A DNA stretch of 40,250 nucleotides, taken from the NCBI RefSeq assembly GCF_020181615.1, contig NZ_CP084029.1, positions 3,197,703 through 3,237,952 on the forward strand. The letters are read 5' to 3'. This stretch comes from [Mycobacterium] crassicus (GTDB lineage Bacteria > Actinomycetota > Actinomycetes > Mycobacteriales > Mycobacteriaceae). The notes beneath the pieces are model-generated. The model saw nothing but the letters and a program-made list of their open reading frames with translations. It was not told the DNA's origin and did not search any database. The position numbers and the translations under genes were made by a program. The stretch's first letter is position 1. Each line of letters begins with the position of its first letter. Positions 19,240 to 29,230 of the stretch are shown here, one piece after another.

Positions 19240-20457
19240 CTAAGCAGTTGTCGTGCCATCCGGCTCGCGGGCGTGTAGCCGCAACGCGGTGTAGCCCAAC
19301 ATGATCACCGCGGTTGCCACCAGCAGAAGCAGCCCGACCGTGTAGTCGTTGCGTACCGGATCGTAGGTTGCACCCATCACGATCGGCGGGAAGTAACCAC
19401 CCAATCCCCCTATCGCGGAGACGATTCCGGTGACAGCACCCAGTGACCCGGCCGGGGTACGGCGGGTCACCCACCCGAACACGCCACCGGTGCCGATGCC
19501 CAGCCCGACAGCCAGCGTGATGAACGTGGCCGCCGATAACAGATCGGGTGGCGGCTTGAGAGCAGCGACACCGGCCATCACCGCCGTGACCGCCAGCGAC
19601 GCCAGCACCACGTATTTGGGCGGGATCCGGTCGGCCAGCGCCCCGCCGACGGGCCGGGCCAACACCGCGGCCAGCGCAAACGCGGCAGTGCGTTCACCCG
19701 CGGCCACCTGCGAGAACCCGTAGATGGTCTTGATGTAGATAGGTAGGTAGTTGCTGAACGCGACGAACCCGCCGAACACCAACCCGTAGAGCAGCGACAT
19801 CTCCCAGGTGACCCGCAACCGGGCGGCCGCCCGCAGCTTGGGCACCACCGGAGCGGTGTTCGGCGAGAAGTATTCGCCGTTGCTCATCACCACGGCGCAC
19901 ACCACGACGGTGACCGCCAGAGCGGCCGCGATCATGTAATGGGTGTGCAGCAATCCGAACCGTCGCACCAGGCGGGGGGTGAAGAACGCCGACAGTGCTG
20001 TGCCGGCCATCCCCATGCCGAACACACCCGTGGAGAAGCCGCGGCGGGCCGGCTCATACCAGTTGTTGGCGAACGGAATACCGATCGCGAACACCGTGCC
20101 GGGTATACCCAGCAGCAAGGCGGAGGCCAGCACCAGTGGATAAGACGCGGCGGCCTCGGCCGCACCCACCGCCAGCACGGGGCCGATAGAGGCCAGCGAC
20201 ACCCCGATGAACATGGCGCGGCCACCGAACCGGTCGGTCAGCGGTCCGGCCACCAGCCGGCCCAGGGAACCGGCGAGGATAGGCGTGGCGACCAACATCG
20301 CGACCTGGGTGCTGCCCAGCGACATCCGCGTCGCGTTGGTCATGGCCACCGGGCCGATGAGATTCCAGGCCCAGAAGTTGATCATCGATACCCAGGTGGC
20401 CAGGGCTAACTGCACACCCGGGCGGGCGCCGGAGTCGGATCGATCAACGCTCCTCAT
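19240..20457 (-). CDS. MFS nitrate/nitrite porter family protein (NarK-like)
   Basis: A 405-aa twelve-helix transporter resembling the nitrate/nitrite porter (NNP) family. Seen: FWAWNLIGPVA in the first helix, SLGRLVAGPLTDRFGGR in the loop between helices 2 and 3, the glycine-rich helix FGMGMAGTALSAF, and the second Gly-rich nitrate-signature-like stretch GTGGVFGWVTRR. Nitrate or nitrite uptake is likely from the family, but no nitrate or nitrite reductase gene is in the window, so this rests on sequence only. Start: ATG at 20457; a TTG at 20469 in frame would add four residues, and no clear ribosome site supports either. A hairpin ACCGCG-AAG-CGCGGT at 20472-20486 lies immediately upstream. 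Confidence 0.82.
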   Translation of the reverse strand: MRSVDRSDSGARPGVQLALATWVSMINFWAWNLIGPVAMTNATRMSLGSTQVAMLVATPILAGSLGRLVAGPLTDRFGGRAMFIGVSLASIGPVLAVGAAEAAASYPLVLASALLLGIPGTVFAIGIPFANNWYEPARRGFSTGVFGMGMAGTALSAFFTPRLVRRFGLLHTHYMIAAALAVTVVVCAVVMSNGEYFSPNTAPVVPKLRAAARLRVTWEMSLLYGLVFGGFVAFSNYLPIYIKTIYGFSQVAAGERTAAFALAAVLARPVGGALADRIPPKYVVLASLAVTAVMAGVAALKPPPDLLSAATFITLAVGLGIGTGGVFGWVTRRTPAGSLGAVTGIVSAIGGLGGYFPPIVMGATYDPVRNDYTVGLLLLVATAVIMLGYTALRLHAREPDGTTTA

Positions 20458-20471
20458 TGGAATATGCAAAC

Positions 20472-20486
20472 ACCGCGAAGCGCGGT
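20472..20486 (-). promoter_or_regulatory. Inverted repeat upstream of the NarK-like gene
   Basis: ACCGCG-AAG-CGCGGT is a perfect 6-bp stem with a three-base loop, ending 15 bases before the ATG at 20457. It could be a leader hairpin or an operator; nothing else identifies it. Confidence 0.3.
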
Positions 20487-20528
20487 CGGCTCGTCATTCG
20501 CTCAAAAAACCGACACGCGGTCCCGGGC

Positions 20529-21512
20529 TCAGCCGTGCAGGGCGGTGCGGAATCGGTCTCGATAGGCCCTAGGCGAGACGCCCAGGTGATCGACGAATAC
20601 CCGGCGGAGGGTCTCGGTGCTGCCGAAGCCCACGAGGCGTGCGGTGTCGGTGACGGTGCGGCCGGCGTCCAGAGCGGCGCGGGCGGCCTCGACCCGAACC
20701 TTTTCGACGTACTCGGCCGGGGTCATCCCCAGCTCGGATCGAAACAGGCGGGTCAGCTGGCGCGTACTGAGACTGGCGCGCGTGGCAAGGGCGCTGACGC
20801 GGTGGTCCGCGCCGGGGTTGGCGGCGATCGCGTCAGTAACGTCTCGCAGCGCGGACTGCGGCGGCCAATCGGCCTCGACCAGCGTGGAGAATTGCGACTG
20901 GCCGCCTGCGCGCTTGAGATAGACCACCAACCAGCGGGCCACCGCGCGGACAAGTTCTGCGCCATAGTCCATTTCGACCAGCGCCAACGCCAGATCGATA
21001 CCCGACGACACCCCGGCCGAGGTGAACACATTGCCGTCCCGGACGAAGAGCGCGTCCGGCTCGACGGTGATCTCGGGGAAGGCGCGGGCAAACAGCCGGA
21101 CTTCATGCCAGTGGGTGGTGGCACGTCGGCCGTCCAGGAGACCGGCCTCCGCGAGAATGAATGACCCGGTGCAGATGGAGGCCAGCCGTCGGGTGCGGCC
21201 CGCGACGGACTTGACCGCCTCCACGAGCTCGGGATCGATCGCGTGGCTGGGCAGGTTGTCGCTGCCGGCGACCATGACGGTATCGGCGCATTCGATCGAC
21301 GCGAGGGCGTCGGTGACGCCCAATCGCGTGCCGATCGAGGTGGTGACGTCACGCCCATCCACCGAGGCGATCTTGATCCGGTAGTCGGCGCCGAAACGGT
21401 TGGCTTCGGCCAGGACTTCAGCAGCTCCTGCGACGTCCAGCATCGTCACGTCGTCGAAGACGACGATCACCATGACCCGCGTCGGCGCGCCGGCGTCAGC
21501 CACGGGATTCAT
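20529..21512 (-). CDS. GlxA-type AraC-family transcriptional regulator with DJ-1/PfpI domain
   Basis: A 327-aa regulator with an N-terminal DJ-1/PfpI (class I glutamine amidotransferase-like) domain (about 12-185) and a C-terminal AraC-type double helix-turn-helix (about 215-320). Seen: VFDDVTMLDVAGAAEVLAEA, the nucleophile-elbow region ASICTGSFILAEAGLL with C114, ATTHW after it, and the AraC signature region VGFGSTETLRRVFVDHLGVSP. GlxA-like regulators in related bacteria control amino-acid or amine catabolism; the target here is not known. It is upstream of the NarK-like gene on the same strand (71-bp gap) and may control that gene. Start: ATG at 21512 without an obvious ribosome site. Confidence 0.88.
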   Translation of the reverse strand: MNPVADAGAPTRVMVIVVFDDVTMLDVAGAAEVLAEANRFGADYRIKIASVDGRDVTTSIGTRLGVTDALASIECADTVMVAGSDNLPSHAIDPELVEAVKSVAGRTRRLASICTGSFILAEAGLLDGRRATTHWHEVRLFARAFPEITVEPDALFVRDGNVFTSAGVSSGIDLALALVEMDYGAELVRAVARWLVVYLKRAGGQSQFSTLVEADWPPQSALRDVTDAIAANPGADHRVSALATRASLSTRQLTRLFRSELGMTPAEYVEKVRVEAARAALDAGRTVTDTARLVGFGSTETLRRVFVDHLGVSPRAYRDRFRTALHG

Positions 21513-21566
21513 GCTGTCGCAGCCACGGTGGCCGCACGATTACTTTGCCACGATGCCCACGGGATC

Positions 21567-22626
<1,060 letters not shown>

Positions 22627-22638
22627 CTGCGTGTCGCC

Positions 22639-24150
22639 TCAGCCCACCCCGGAAAAACGGTACTCGCCCACCCGCAACGAGCGGGTGGACTGCCAGTACT
22701 GCCAGGTCATCCCGCTCCACAGAGTCCGGTTGACACCGTGTTCGTCGAGGTACCAGCTGTTGCAGCCGCCTGTCATCCACACCGAGCCGGCCAGCTTGTC
22801 CTGCAGCTCAGCGTTGTAGCGGTCTTGGGCGGCCCGGCTGGGCGCCAGGGCCTGCGCGCCGGCCTTGTCGGCCGCGGCGATCGCCTGGGCGACGTAACGG
22901 ATCTGCGACTCGATCATGAACACCACCGAGGTATGGCCGAGCGCGGTGTTGGGACCGAGCAGGAAGAACAGGTTGGGCATGTCGGCCACGGCGATGCCGC
23001 GGTGCGCCTCCACGCCCTCACGGTTCCAGCGCTCCACCAGATCCTCGCCATTCGGACCGGTGATGCCGACGTAGGTGTAGGAGTCGGTGACATGGAACCC
23101 GGTCGCATAGACGATGACGTCGCACGCATGCTCCACGTTGTCGGCGGTGACGATGCCGTCTCGGGTGATGCGGGATATCCGATCGGTGATCAGCATAGTC
23201 TTCGGATCGGCCACCGCCCGGTAATAGTTATTGCCGGAGTACAGGATCCGTTTGCAGCCGGCACGGTAGCGCGGGGTCAGCCTGCGACGCAGATCTTTGT
23301 CACGGACCTGGCGACGGATGTTCGATTTGGCGACCGCCTCGATCAGGCGCAGCAGGCCGGGCCGCTTGGTCATCGCGAATCCGACGCCTTCCAGCGCCCA
23401 GTAGATGGCCGCCCGCACCGCGTAGCGCAGTCCGGGCACCACCACGAAAGCCTGCCGCACCGCGCTCGGCAGCTCGTGGTGCGGCACCGGCAGCACCCAC
23501 GCCGGGGTGCGCTGGTAGAGCTGCAGTTCGGCAACCCGGCCGACGATCGCGGGCACGATCTGGATTGCGCTGGCGCCGGTTCCGATGACCGCGACCCGTT
23601 TGCCGGTCAGGTCCACGGTGTGGTCCCACTGCGCGGAATGAAATGCGGTACCGGCGAATTCGTCGATCCCGTCGATGTCGGGCAGCCGCGGGATATGCAG
23701 GCCGCCGACTCCGGAGACCACGAACTGGGCCACATATTCCTGACCGTCCTCGGTGAACACGTGCCAGCGGAACTCCTCGTCGTCCCATGCCGCGCGGGTC
23801 ACTTTCGAGCCGAATCGGATCCGGCGGCGCAGGCCGTACTTGTCGGTGACGTCCTTGAGGTAGTCCAGGATCTCCGGCTGCGGGGAGAACAGTCGGCTCC
23901 AGGTGGCCTTCGGCTCGAAGGAGAACGAATAGAGGTGCGACGGCACGTCGCAGGCGCAGCCCGGGTAGGTGTTGTCCCGCCACGTCCCGCCGATCTCGTC
24001 GGCCTTCTCCAGGATGAGGAACTCCACACCCTGCTTCTGCAGCGCGATGCCCATCCCCAGGCCGGAGAAACCGGTCCCGATGATGAGTGCCCGGGTGTGG
24101 ATCGGCGCCCGGCGCCCGGTGTCCTCGGCGGTGTGATCGGTCAGCGTCAT
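22639..24150 (-). CDS. FAD-dependent monooxygenase, Baeyer-Villiger type
   Basis: A 503-aa class B flavoprotein monooxygenase, inserting oxygen next to a ketone or oxidising a heteroatom with NADPH and O2. Seen: FAD-binding GTGFSGLG (25-32), GGTWRDNTYPG (54-64), the Baeyer-Villiger fingerprint FAGTAFHSAQWDH (165-177), and NADPH-binding GTGASAIQ (190-197). The last residue of the fingerprint pattern is Asp-His rather than the classical Pro, a common variant. Equivalent in position to Rv3049c, next to nrdF2. Start: ATG at 24150 preceded by GGGAGGG. The substrate is unknown. Some mycobacterial homologues activate thioamide drugs, but nothing here shows that. Confidence 0.9.
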   Translation of the reverse strand: MTLTDHTAEDTGRRAPIHTRALIIGTGFSGLGMGIALQKQGVEFLILEKADEIGGTWRDNTYPGCACDVPSHLYSFSFEPKATWSRLFSPQPEILDYLKDVTDKYGLRRRIRFGSKVTRAAWDDEEFRWHVFTEDGQEYVAQFVVSGVGGLHIPRLPDIDGIDEFAGTAFHSAQWDHTVDLTGKRVAVIGTGASAIQIVPAIVGRVAELQLYQRTPAWVLPVPHHELPSAVRQAFVVVPGLRYAVRAAIYWALEGVGFAMTKRPGLLRLIEAVAKSNIRRQVRDKDLRRRLTPRYRAGCKRILYSGNNYYRAVADPKTMLITDRISRITRDGIVTADNVEHACDVIVYATGFHVTDSYTYVGITGPNGEDLVERWNREGVEAHRGIAVADMPNLFFLLGPNTALGHTSVVFMIESQIRYVAQAIAAADKAGAQALAPSRAAQDRYNAELQDKLAGSVWMTGGCNSWYLDEHGVNRTLWSGMTWQYWQSTRSLRVGEYRFSGVG

Positions 24151-24221
24151 CGCGCGTCCCTCCCTTGTGGGGTATCGATGTCCAGTGTGTTTGCCGGACC
24201 GGAGTCCGTCAACGCCCGTGG

Positions 24222-24253
24222 CGCCTTCCCGCAGGAGCCCCAGCGGGAAGGCG
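24222..24253 (-). terminator. Terminator-like hairpin after the DUF1214-like gene
   Basis: CGCCTTCCCGC (24222-24232) and GCGGGAAGGCG (24243-24253) form a perfect 11-bp G+C-rich stem with a ten-base loop, 24 bp beyond the stop of the leftward gene at 24278. No T-tract follows, which is usual for mycobacterial hairpin terminators. It separates that gene from the monooxygenase gene. Confidence 0.65.
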
Positions 24254-24277
24254 GCACGGCGCGTGGTTGCTCTCGGA

Positions 24278-26230
24278 TCAGCCCACCAGAGCGGCCATGA
24301 CCTGGTTGTTCAGATCGACCAGTGACTCCGTCAGCGGCATGTACGCACTCAGGTCGAAGCTGTTGCCGGCGTGCAGGATTCCCGTCGACATGTCATCGCG
24401 CGCGTTGAGCAGGCCCGCGATAATGCCGGTTGCGGGGTCGGTGAACACATCGCCGAAGAGCGTACCCATGCCCTGCATCCCGCCGGTCAGATCCGTCCAG
24501 ACGTGCGCCAAGTCGCCGGTGGTGAAGTCACCCTGCACAGCCTCGGAGGTCTGGTCCATGACGGCCTTCATGCTCAGCATGCTCAGCATCATCGGCAGCT
24601 CGATGTCCTTGAACGCCAACGGTAGATTGCCGACGAGCGCCGCCATGGCACCGGCCGGATTGCTCAGGAACTCCGACGCGACGGCATCCAGGTTCGGCAT
24701 CAGCGCAGGATCGGTCATCCGGTCCAGCACCGTCGGCACCCCGACCTGCCCGCCGAAGATCTGGTTGAACACGTCGTGGCCGATCGCCGCCTCGACCTGG
24801 TTCTGCAACAGGTTTGCCCCCAGCCAGTTGATGTTGTGGTCCTGGCCCTGGGTGTAATTCCAGTTGAACAGGCGGTCGTGCAGTAGTGCCGCCTGCTCCT
24901 CGGGAGTGACCACCGGGGTGTCCGCCGGAAGATGGCTCTTGATGTCCGCGATGTTGACCACCTCGGCATGGACGGCGTTGCTCGTCGGAGCGGTCGCCAC
25001 GTCCTGCCAGCGCACTCCGAGCATTCCGTTGGCCAACCCGCCGTCGTTGATCCAGTTGGCGACGCCGGGGTCCTTGCTGCTGATGACGTAGTAGATGTAG
25101 CCGTCGGAGGACTCGAAGGTGTCGGTGTTGTTCAGGCTGCCCTGCGCGGTCACGATCGGAACGTTCTGGCCCCACGCGTTGGCGAGTTCGAGTCCGTAGT
25201 AGCCGGCGTCGATTTCGGGCACCTTGATGATCAGCGCCTGATCCGGCTCCAACTGGAAGTGGCCGAAGGTGCTCAGTTGTCCGGGCATGAGGCCGTTGAT
25301 CGAGGAAGTGGAGGATGCGATGGGCGTCATCCAGTTGGGCGGCAATGAATCGGGAATCGCCGTCTGGTCGTAGTAGACGCCGTCGGCGTTGATGGTCGGA
25401 ATGTCTTTGACGACAGTGCTCAGCAACTCCGACAGCTGACTGTCCGAGAGGAACGTCAGGGGATTCTGCGCCACGCCGTCCTGCTGCAGAGAGAAGGAGT
25501 CGTGCGGCAATCCCCCGTTACCGATGGTGTCGCGGATGAGCACGTTATCCGCACCGGCCGTGTTGATCCAGTTCCCTTCGTGCGGCGTGGAACTGAAGAT
25601 GATCGTGTAGCTGCCATCGGCATTGGGTGTTGCATCCGACAGGCCGAGGACGTGCCCGGTCGGCTCGAATCCCTGAACCGAGCCGATCGTTCCGGACAGC
25701 GACGTGAACGTGACGTCGATGCTGCCGGGACCGGGATGGACCGTCATCGTGTAGGTGCCGTCCTCGCTGACCGGGATGACGCCGTATTGATTGTCGGGGT
25801 TCACCAGGATGTAGAAGGCCGACGGGTCCGCGGAGTTGGCATCCCACGGCTGCCCGAGCATCCAGGGAACGCCGCCGCTGGGGTTGTAGAGCTGGCCGTA
25901 CTCCAACGCGAGCGAGGTGGAGGCGACGCTCTGAACGTACTGCTGCAGCGATGCGAGATCCGACGGGACGATGAATGGGTAGTTGCTGTTGGTCTCGGCG
26001 ACCTGGTGCTGGGCGTCCAGCAGCTGGTCAATGATCGACTGCATGGCGGCGGTCGGCGCAACTTCGGCGATCGCCTGCGGGGTTGCCAGCGTCATCGCCA
26101 GCGCCCCGGCCACCGCCCCCGGTGCGGTGGCGGCGACGACGCGCAACCGCTGCCGCGCCCGACGCCGATTGGCAGCCTTGCGATGGGCAAGGTCGACGGC
26201 TGCGCGTTGTGTGGATCCGATACGCGACAT
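24278..26230 (-). CDS. Secreted protein with DUF1214-like domain
   Basis: A 650-aa exported protein of unknown function. Seen: a long basic N-region (many Arg/Lys, about 15-30), a hydrophobic stretch ending near ATPQAIAE (cleavage about residue 55), then segments typical of DUF1214/DUF1254-type proteins: IIFSSTPHEGNWINTAGADN, FQLEPDQALIIKVPEI, YGLELANAWGQ, and SSKDPGVANWINDGG followed by GMLGVRWQ. The last about 150 residues are Met/Leu/Asp-rich helices without a recognised domain. Start: ATG at 26230, six bases after GGAGG. Terminator-like hairpin downstream. It is divergent from the PucR-type regulator, which may control it. The sugar- or lipid-binding roles proposed for the domain are not established. 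Confidence 0.72.
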   Translation of the reverse strand: MSRIGSTQRAAVDLAHRKAANRRRARQRLRVVAATAPGAVAGALAMTLATPQAIAEVAPTAAMQSIIDQLLDAQHQVAETNSNYPFIVPSDLASLQQYVQSVASTSLALEYGQLYNPSGGVPWMLGQPWDANSADPSAFYILVNPDNQYGVIPVSEDGTYTMTVHPGPGSIDVTFTSLSGTIGSVQGFEPTGHVLGLSDATPNADGSYTIIFSSTPHEGNWINTAGADNVLIRDTIGNGGLPHDSFSLQQDGVAQNPLTFLSDSQLSELLSTVVKDIPTINADGVYYDQTAIPDSLPPNWMTPIASSTSSINGLMPGQLSTFGHFQLEPDQALIIKVPEIDAGYYGLELANAWGQNVPIVTAQGSLNNTDTFESSDGYIYYVISSKDPGVANWINDGGLANGMLGVRWQDVATAPTSNAVHAEVVNIADIKSHLPADTPVVTPEEQAALLHDRLFNWNYTQGQDHNINWLGANLLQNQVEAAIGHDVFNQIFGGQVGVPTVLDRMTDPALMPNLDAVASEFLSNPAGAMAALVGNLPLAFKDIELPMMLSMLSMKAVMDQTSEAVQGDFTTGDLAHVWTDLTGGMQGMGTLFGDVFTDPATGIIAGLLNARDDMSTGILHAGNSFDLSAYMPLTESLVDLNNQVMAALVG

Positions 26231-26383
26231 GTGGTCCTCCGTGTGTGGTCAGGGCACTCTGTGACGGTTGTCACCTGATAGCCGCCTGATTGTTCGTCGC
26301 GCCAATCCGCAGACGAAAGAGCAATCTGCACCGGATCAGGCGATTGCCCGATGCAGAATGCACCACCCCGTTATGCTCGGCCG
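26231..26383. promoter_or_regulatory. Divergent region, DUF1214-like gene and PucR-type regulator
   Basis: The 153-bp gap holds the GGAGG ribosome site of the leftward gene (26237-26241) and, at its right end, TATGCT at 26372-26377, six bases before the regulator's ATG at 26384. That spacing indicates a leaderless transcript and favours ATG 26384 over the in-frame ATG at 26351. Confidence 0.55.
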
Positions 26384-27613
26384 ATGGGTTGGGAGCGACC
26401 GTCCGAGCGGGTTTGCGAGCTGATCCGGCAGACCGCCCAGGTCGTGGTGAGCGCTCCCCCGGAGTCACTCGACGAGCTCCATGAGGCCACGCTGTCAGCC
26501 GTGTACACCCAGTCCATCGCCTCGGATCCGGTTCTGGCCGAAGGTATCCGCCGCAGCAATCGGTCCAACCTGATGCACTGGGCCGCGGCCAATCTCAGCC
26601 ATCCCGGCGAGCCGGTGGCGGCCAACCTCTCGGCGGAGGCACTGCTCATTGTCCGCGACGGGTTCCGCCGCGGCATGGACGAATCGGCGGTGCTGGACGC
26701 CTATCGGGTCGGGACGAACGTGGCGTGGCGGTCGTGGATGCAGACCGCATTCACCCTCACCCGTGACCACGACGAGCTGTGCGAGCTGCTCGATGTGACA
26801 TCACGATCGCTGACGTCGTTCATCGATGCCACCATCGCCGGAATCGGCCATCAGATGCAGATGGAACGCGAGGCGCTCACCCGCGGGACCCATGCCGAAC
26901 GTCGGGAAACCGTCGCCCTGATCCTGGACGGCGCGATCATCTCCCGGCAGCGCGCCGAGAGCCGGCTCGGCTACCGGCTCGAACAGAGTCATACCGCCGC
27001 CGTGGTCTGGGGCGACGAGGCGACCATCGACCTGTCCGATCTGGACGCTGCGGCCGAAGCGCTGACCCGCACCGAGGGCGGGCAGCGCGCGTTGTCGGTG
27101 CTGGCCAGCGCCGCCACCCGCTGGGTGTGGGTTCCCGGTCCCGCCGGACCGGATCTGGCCGGTGTGGTTGCTGCGGTGGACGGCCTGCCGGGGGTGCAGA
27201 TCGCGGTGGGAACCACAGCCGGCGGCGTCGACGGATTCCGGCGCAGCCACCTCGACGCCGTCACCACACAACGCATGATGATGCGATTGGGCTCCACCCA
27301 GCGCGTCGCACGCTTCACCGATATCGAGTTGGTGGCGCTGATCAGTGCCGAACCCGAGCAGGCCGACCGGTTCATCACCCATACGCTCGGCGACTTCGCC
27401 TTCGCCGACGCCGAACTACAACAGACGGTGCTGACGTTCATCCACCAACAGTGCAACACCTCGCGCGCCGCTGAACACATGTATCTGCACCGAAATACAT
27501 TGTTGCGCAGACTTACTCGTGCCGATCAGCTGTTGCCCACACCCGTCGTCGACAACAGCGTGCATGTGGCGGTGGCGTTGGAGGCGCTGCGCTGGCGGGG
27601 CCGCGTCGGATGA
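26384..27613 (+). CDS. PucR/CdaR-type helix-turn-helix regulator
   Basis: A 409-aa transcription regulator. The N-terminal half (about 1-160) is a helical sensor-type region (RsbR-like, rich in Ala/Arg/Glu), the middle is a degenerate cyclase-like alpha/beta part (about 180-300), and the C-terminus carries the PucR helix-turn-helix with CNTSRAAEHMYLHRNTLLRR (about 355-374). Regulators of this type act as activators of neighbouring operons; ligands are mostly unknown. Divergent from the secreted DUF1214-like gene. The leaderless ATG at 26384 follows TATGCT by six bases; an in-frame ATG at 26351 would add 11 residues and cover the promoter. Convergent with the PE-PPE gene across 33 bp. Confidence 0.85.
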   Translation: MGWERPSERVCELIRQTAQVVVSAPPESLDELHEATLSAVYTQSIASDPVLAEGIRRSNRSNLMHWAAANLSHPGEPVAANLSAEALLIVRDGFRRGMDESAVLDAYRVGTNVAWRSWMQTAFTLTRDHDELCELLDVTSRSLTSFIDATIAGIGHQMQMEREALTRGTHAERRETVALILDGAIISRQRAESRLGYRLEQSHTAAVVWGDEATIDLSDLDAAAEALTRTEGGQRALSVLASAATRWVWVPGPAGPDLAGVVAAVDGLPGVQIAVGTTAGGVDGFRRSHLDAVTTQRMMMRLGSTQRVARFTDIELVALISAEPEQADRFITHTLGDFAFADAELQQTVLTFIHQQCNTSRAAEHMYLHRNTLLRRLTRADQLLPTPVVDNSVHVAVALEALRWRGRVG

Positions 27614-27646
27614 GAACGCCTTCGCTCGCGTGTCGCCCCGCTCGGG

Positions 27647-29173
27647 TCAGCCGAACAGGCCCGCCCATTCCGCCTGAATCTGGGACGTGGCGTGCATGAT
27701 TCCGACCAGCTCGAAGCCCGCCGCCAGCGCCCCCAGCCCACTGGCCGCGGCCAGTGGAAGACCGATCGCGTCGAGAAGGTTCCCCTGGGAGAGCTCGGAG
27801 AAGAAGACCTGGGCCATCGCGGCGGGCAGGGTGGTGGTCAATGCATTGAGGATGTCCCCGGTCACCATCATCGCCCCATTGATCGCGGAGACCGAGCCGC
27901 TGAATGCGTTGGCGATCTCGATGAGGCTGGGCATCGTGAACGCAGCGATGTCCACGCCGGTGTCAGGCCCGTCCGCAACGGCTGACGACAGGGAACCCAG
28001 GTCTTGAACGAAATCCTGCCAGCCCTGTTGCGCGCCGTTGGCCAGCGCCGTCCAGACATCCATGGGGTTGACGTCCGGGAACAACCCTATCGTGGTGGGC
28101 ACGTTCGCCGGCCCCGCGTCCCAACCGTGTTCGATCTGGCCGTAGCCCAGGTTGACCAGCACCCGCAGGGACGGCTGCACCAGGTCGGCGATCGCGTTCC
28201 CGAATGGGCTGCCGCGGAACGGCTCCAGCAGGGGAAGGTTCTCGGTGGGGATCATCCAGTAGTTGGTCGCAGTACTGGCCGTCACGCCGTCGGGCAGCTC
28301 ACCGACGTAGTCCACCGAGCCCGGCAGCAGAATCGCGTTGGCGACGTGGCCGTCAGGCGTCATCGGCAGCATCGGGTACTGGATGTGCGTGTACAGGATC
28401 CCAGCCATCGCATTGAGGCTGGAAAGCAGATTCAGCGGATAGCGCGGAAAGTCGGCAAACCCGTCGTACTCCAGCGTGTAGTTGTTGGTTGCCCAGGGAC
28501 CGTCCGGAGTGGCGCCGTTGAGGGTCAAACCCAGTGATGCGATGGGCACCGATCCACCGAATTCCGGCAGGTTGAAGACCTGCATCAGCCCGCCGTTGGG
28601 CGTATTGGGGTTGCCCAGGAACGTGAACGTCAGCTGGTCCGCGTCCGGCCGTTGATCGGCGGGCAACGCGAGATACTGCCGCATCAGCAGCGTGTCGATC
28701 GAGGCGCTCTGCGAGTAGCCGTAGAGGTTGACCTCATGCCCCAACTCGAACTGCTTGTCGACGGCGAGCTGCAGCATCGTCAAGCCCTGCGCCATCGAGA
28801 CGTCCAGCGGCAGGTTCTTGACACCGGTAAACGGCTGCAGCCCCTCCGGGGTGAACAGGGCCTGCGGGGTGAACCCGGGGTACAACGGCTGAATGTAGCG
28901 CTCGTTTACCGCGTCAATGTAGTTCTGGTGCGGTATCGGAATGCCGCTGCCGCCGAACACAATGGAGCATCCGAATACGTCCGCCGCCATGCATGCGTAC
29001 GGGTCACCGGGCGGACCCCCGTACGGGAAGGCGGGCAACGCCGCCGGCGAGACCGCCAACGCCGCGGTGACCTCGGGCCCCGCCGCCGCCTGCGCCGCCG
29101 GCACGAGCAGTGCTGTTGCGGTGACCGCCGACAGAAGTCCTGAACCCGTCCGCCGGGCATGCTTGTATTTCAT
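27647..29173 (-). CDS. PE-PPE domain-containing secreted hydrolase (2)
   Basis: A 508-aa relative of the protein at 11511-13049. Seen: a clear signal peptide (about 1-30, cleavage near AAQAAAG), two Cys at 61 and 69 that could form a disulfide, the nucleophile elbow YGYSQSA with S154, YTLEYDGFADFPRYP, and VLVNLGYGQIEHGWD. No PE or PPE module. The C-terminal third is Ala/Leu-rich helices ending AEWAGLFG. Start: ATG at 29173; no Shine-Dalgarno sequence, but a GCCGT-TTAT-ACGGC inverted repeat sits four bases upstream. Likely an envelope esterase from the family; the substrate is unknown. Confidence 0.88.
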   Translation of the reverse strand: MKYKHARRTGSGLLSAVTATALLVPAAQAAAGPEVTAALAVSPAALPAFPYGGPPGDPYACMAADVFGCSIVFGGSGIPIPHQNYIDAVNERYIQPLYPGFTPQALFTPEGLQPFTGVKNLPLDVSMAQGLTMLQLAVDKQFELGHEVNLYGYSQSASIDTLLMRQYLALPADQRPDADQLTFTFLGNPNTPNGGLMQVFNLPEFGGSVPIASLGLTLNGATPDGPWATNNYTLEYDGFADFPRYPLNLLSSLNAMAGILYTHIQYPMLPMTPDGHVANAILLPGSVDYVGELPDGVTASTATNYWMIPTENLPLLEPFRGSPFGNAIADLVQPSLRVLVNLGYGQIEHGWDAGPANVPTTIGLFPDVNPMDVWTALANGAQQGWQDFVQDLGSLSSAVADGPDTGVDIAAFTMPSLIEIANAFSGSVSAINGAMMVTGDILNALTTTLPAAMAQVFFSELSQGNLLDAIGLPLAAASGLGALAAGFELVGIMHATSQIQAEWAGLFG

Positions 29174-29176
29174 TCA

Positions 29177-29190
29177 GCCGTTTATACGGC
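29177..29190 (-). promoter_or_regulatory. Inverted repeat in the leader of PE-PPE gene 2
   Basis: GCCGT-TTAT-ACGGC is a perfect 5-bp repeat with a four-base centre, 4-17 bases before the ATG at 29173. It occupies the place of a ribosome site, so it could be an RNA hairpin controlling initiation or a protein site. Only its symmetry supports this. Confidence 0.35.
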
Positions 29191-29230
29191 ATCTATCAGG
29201 TTTCGGGGTGCGATTCAGGTAGGCCGCTGA

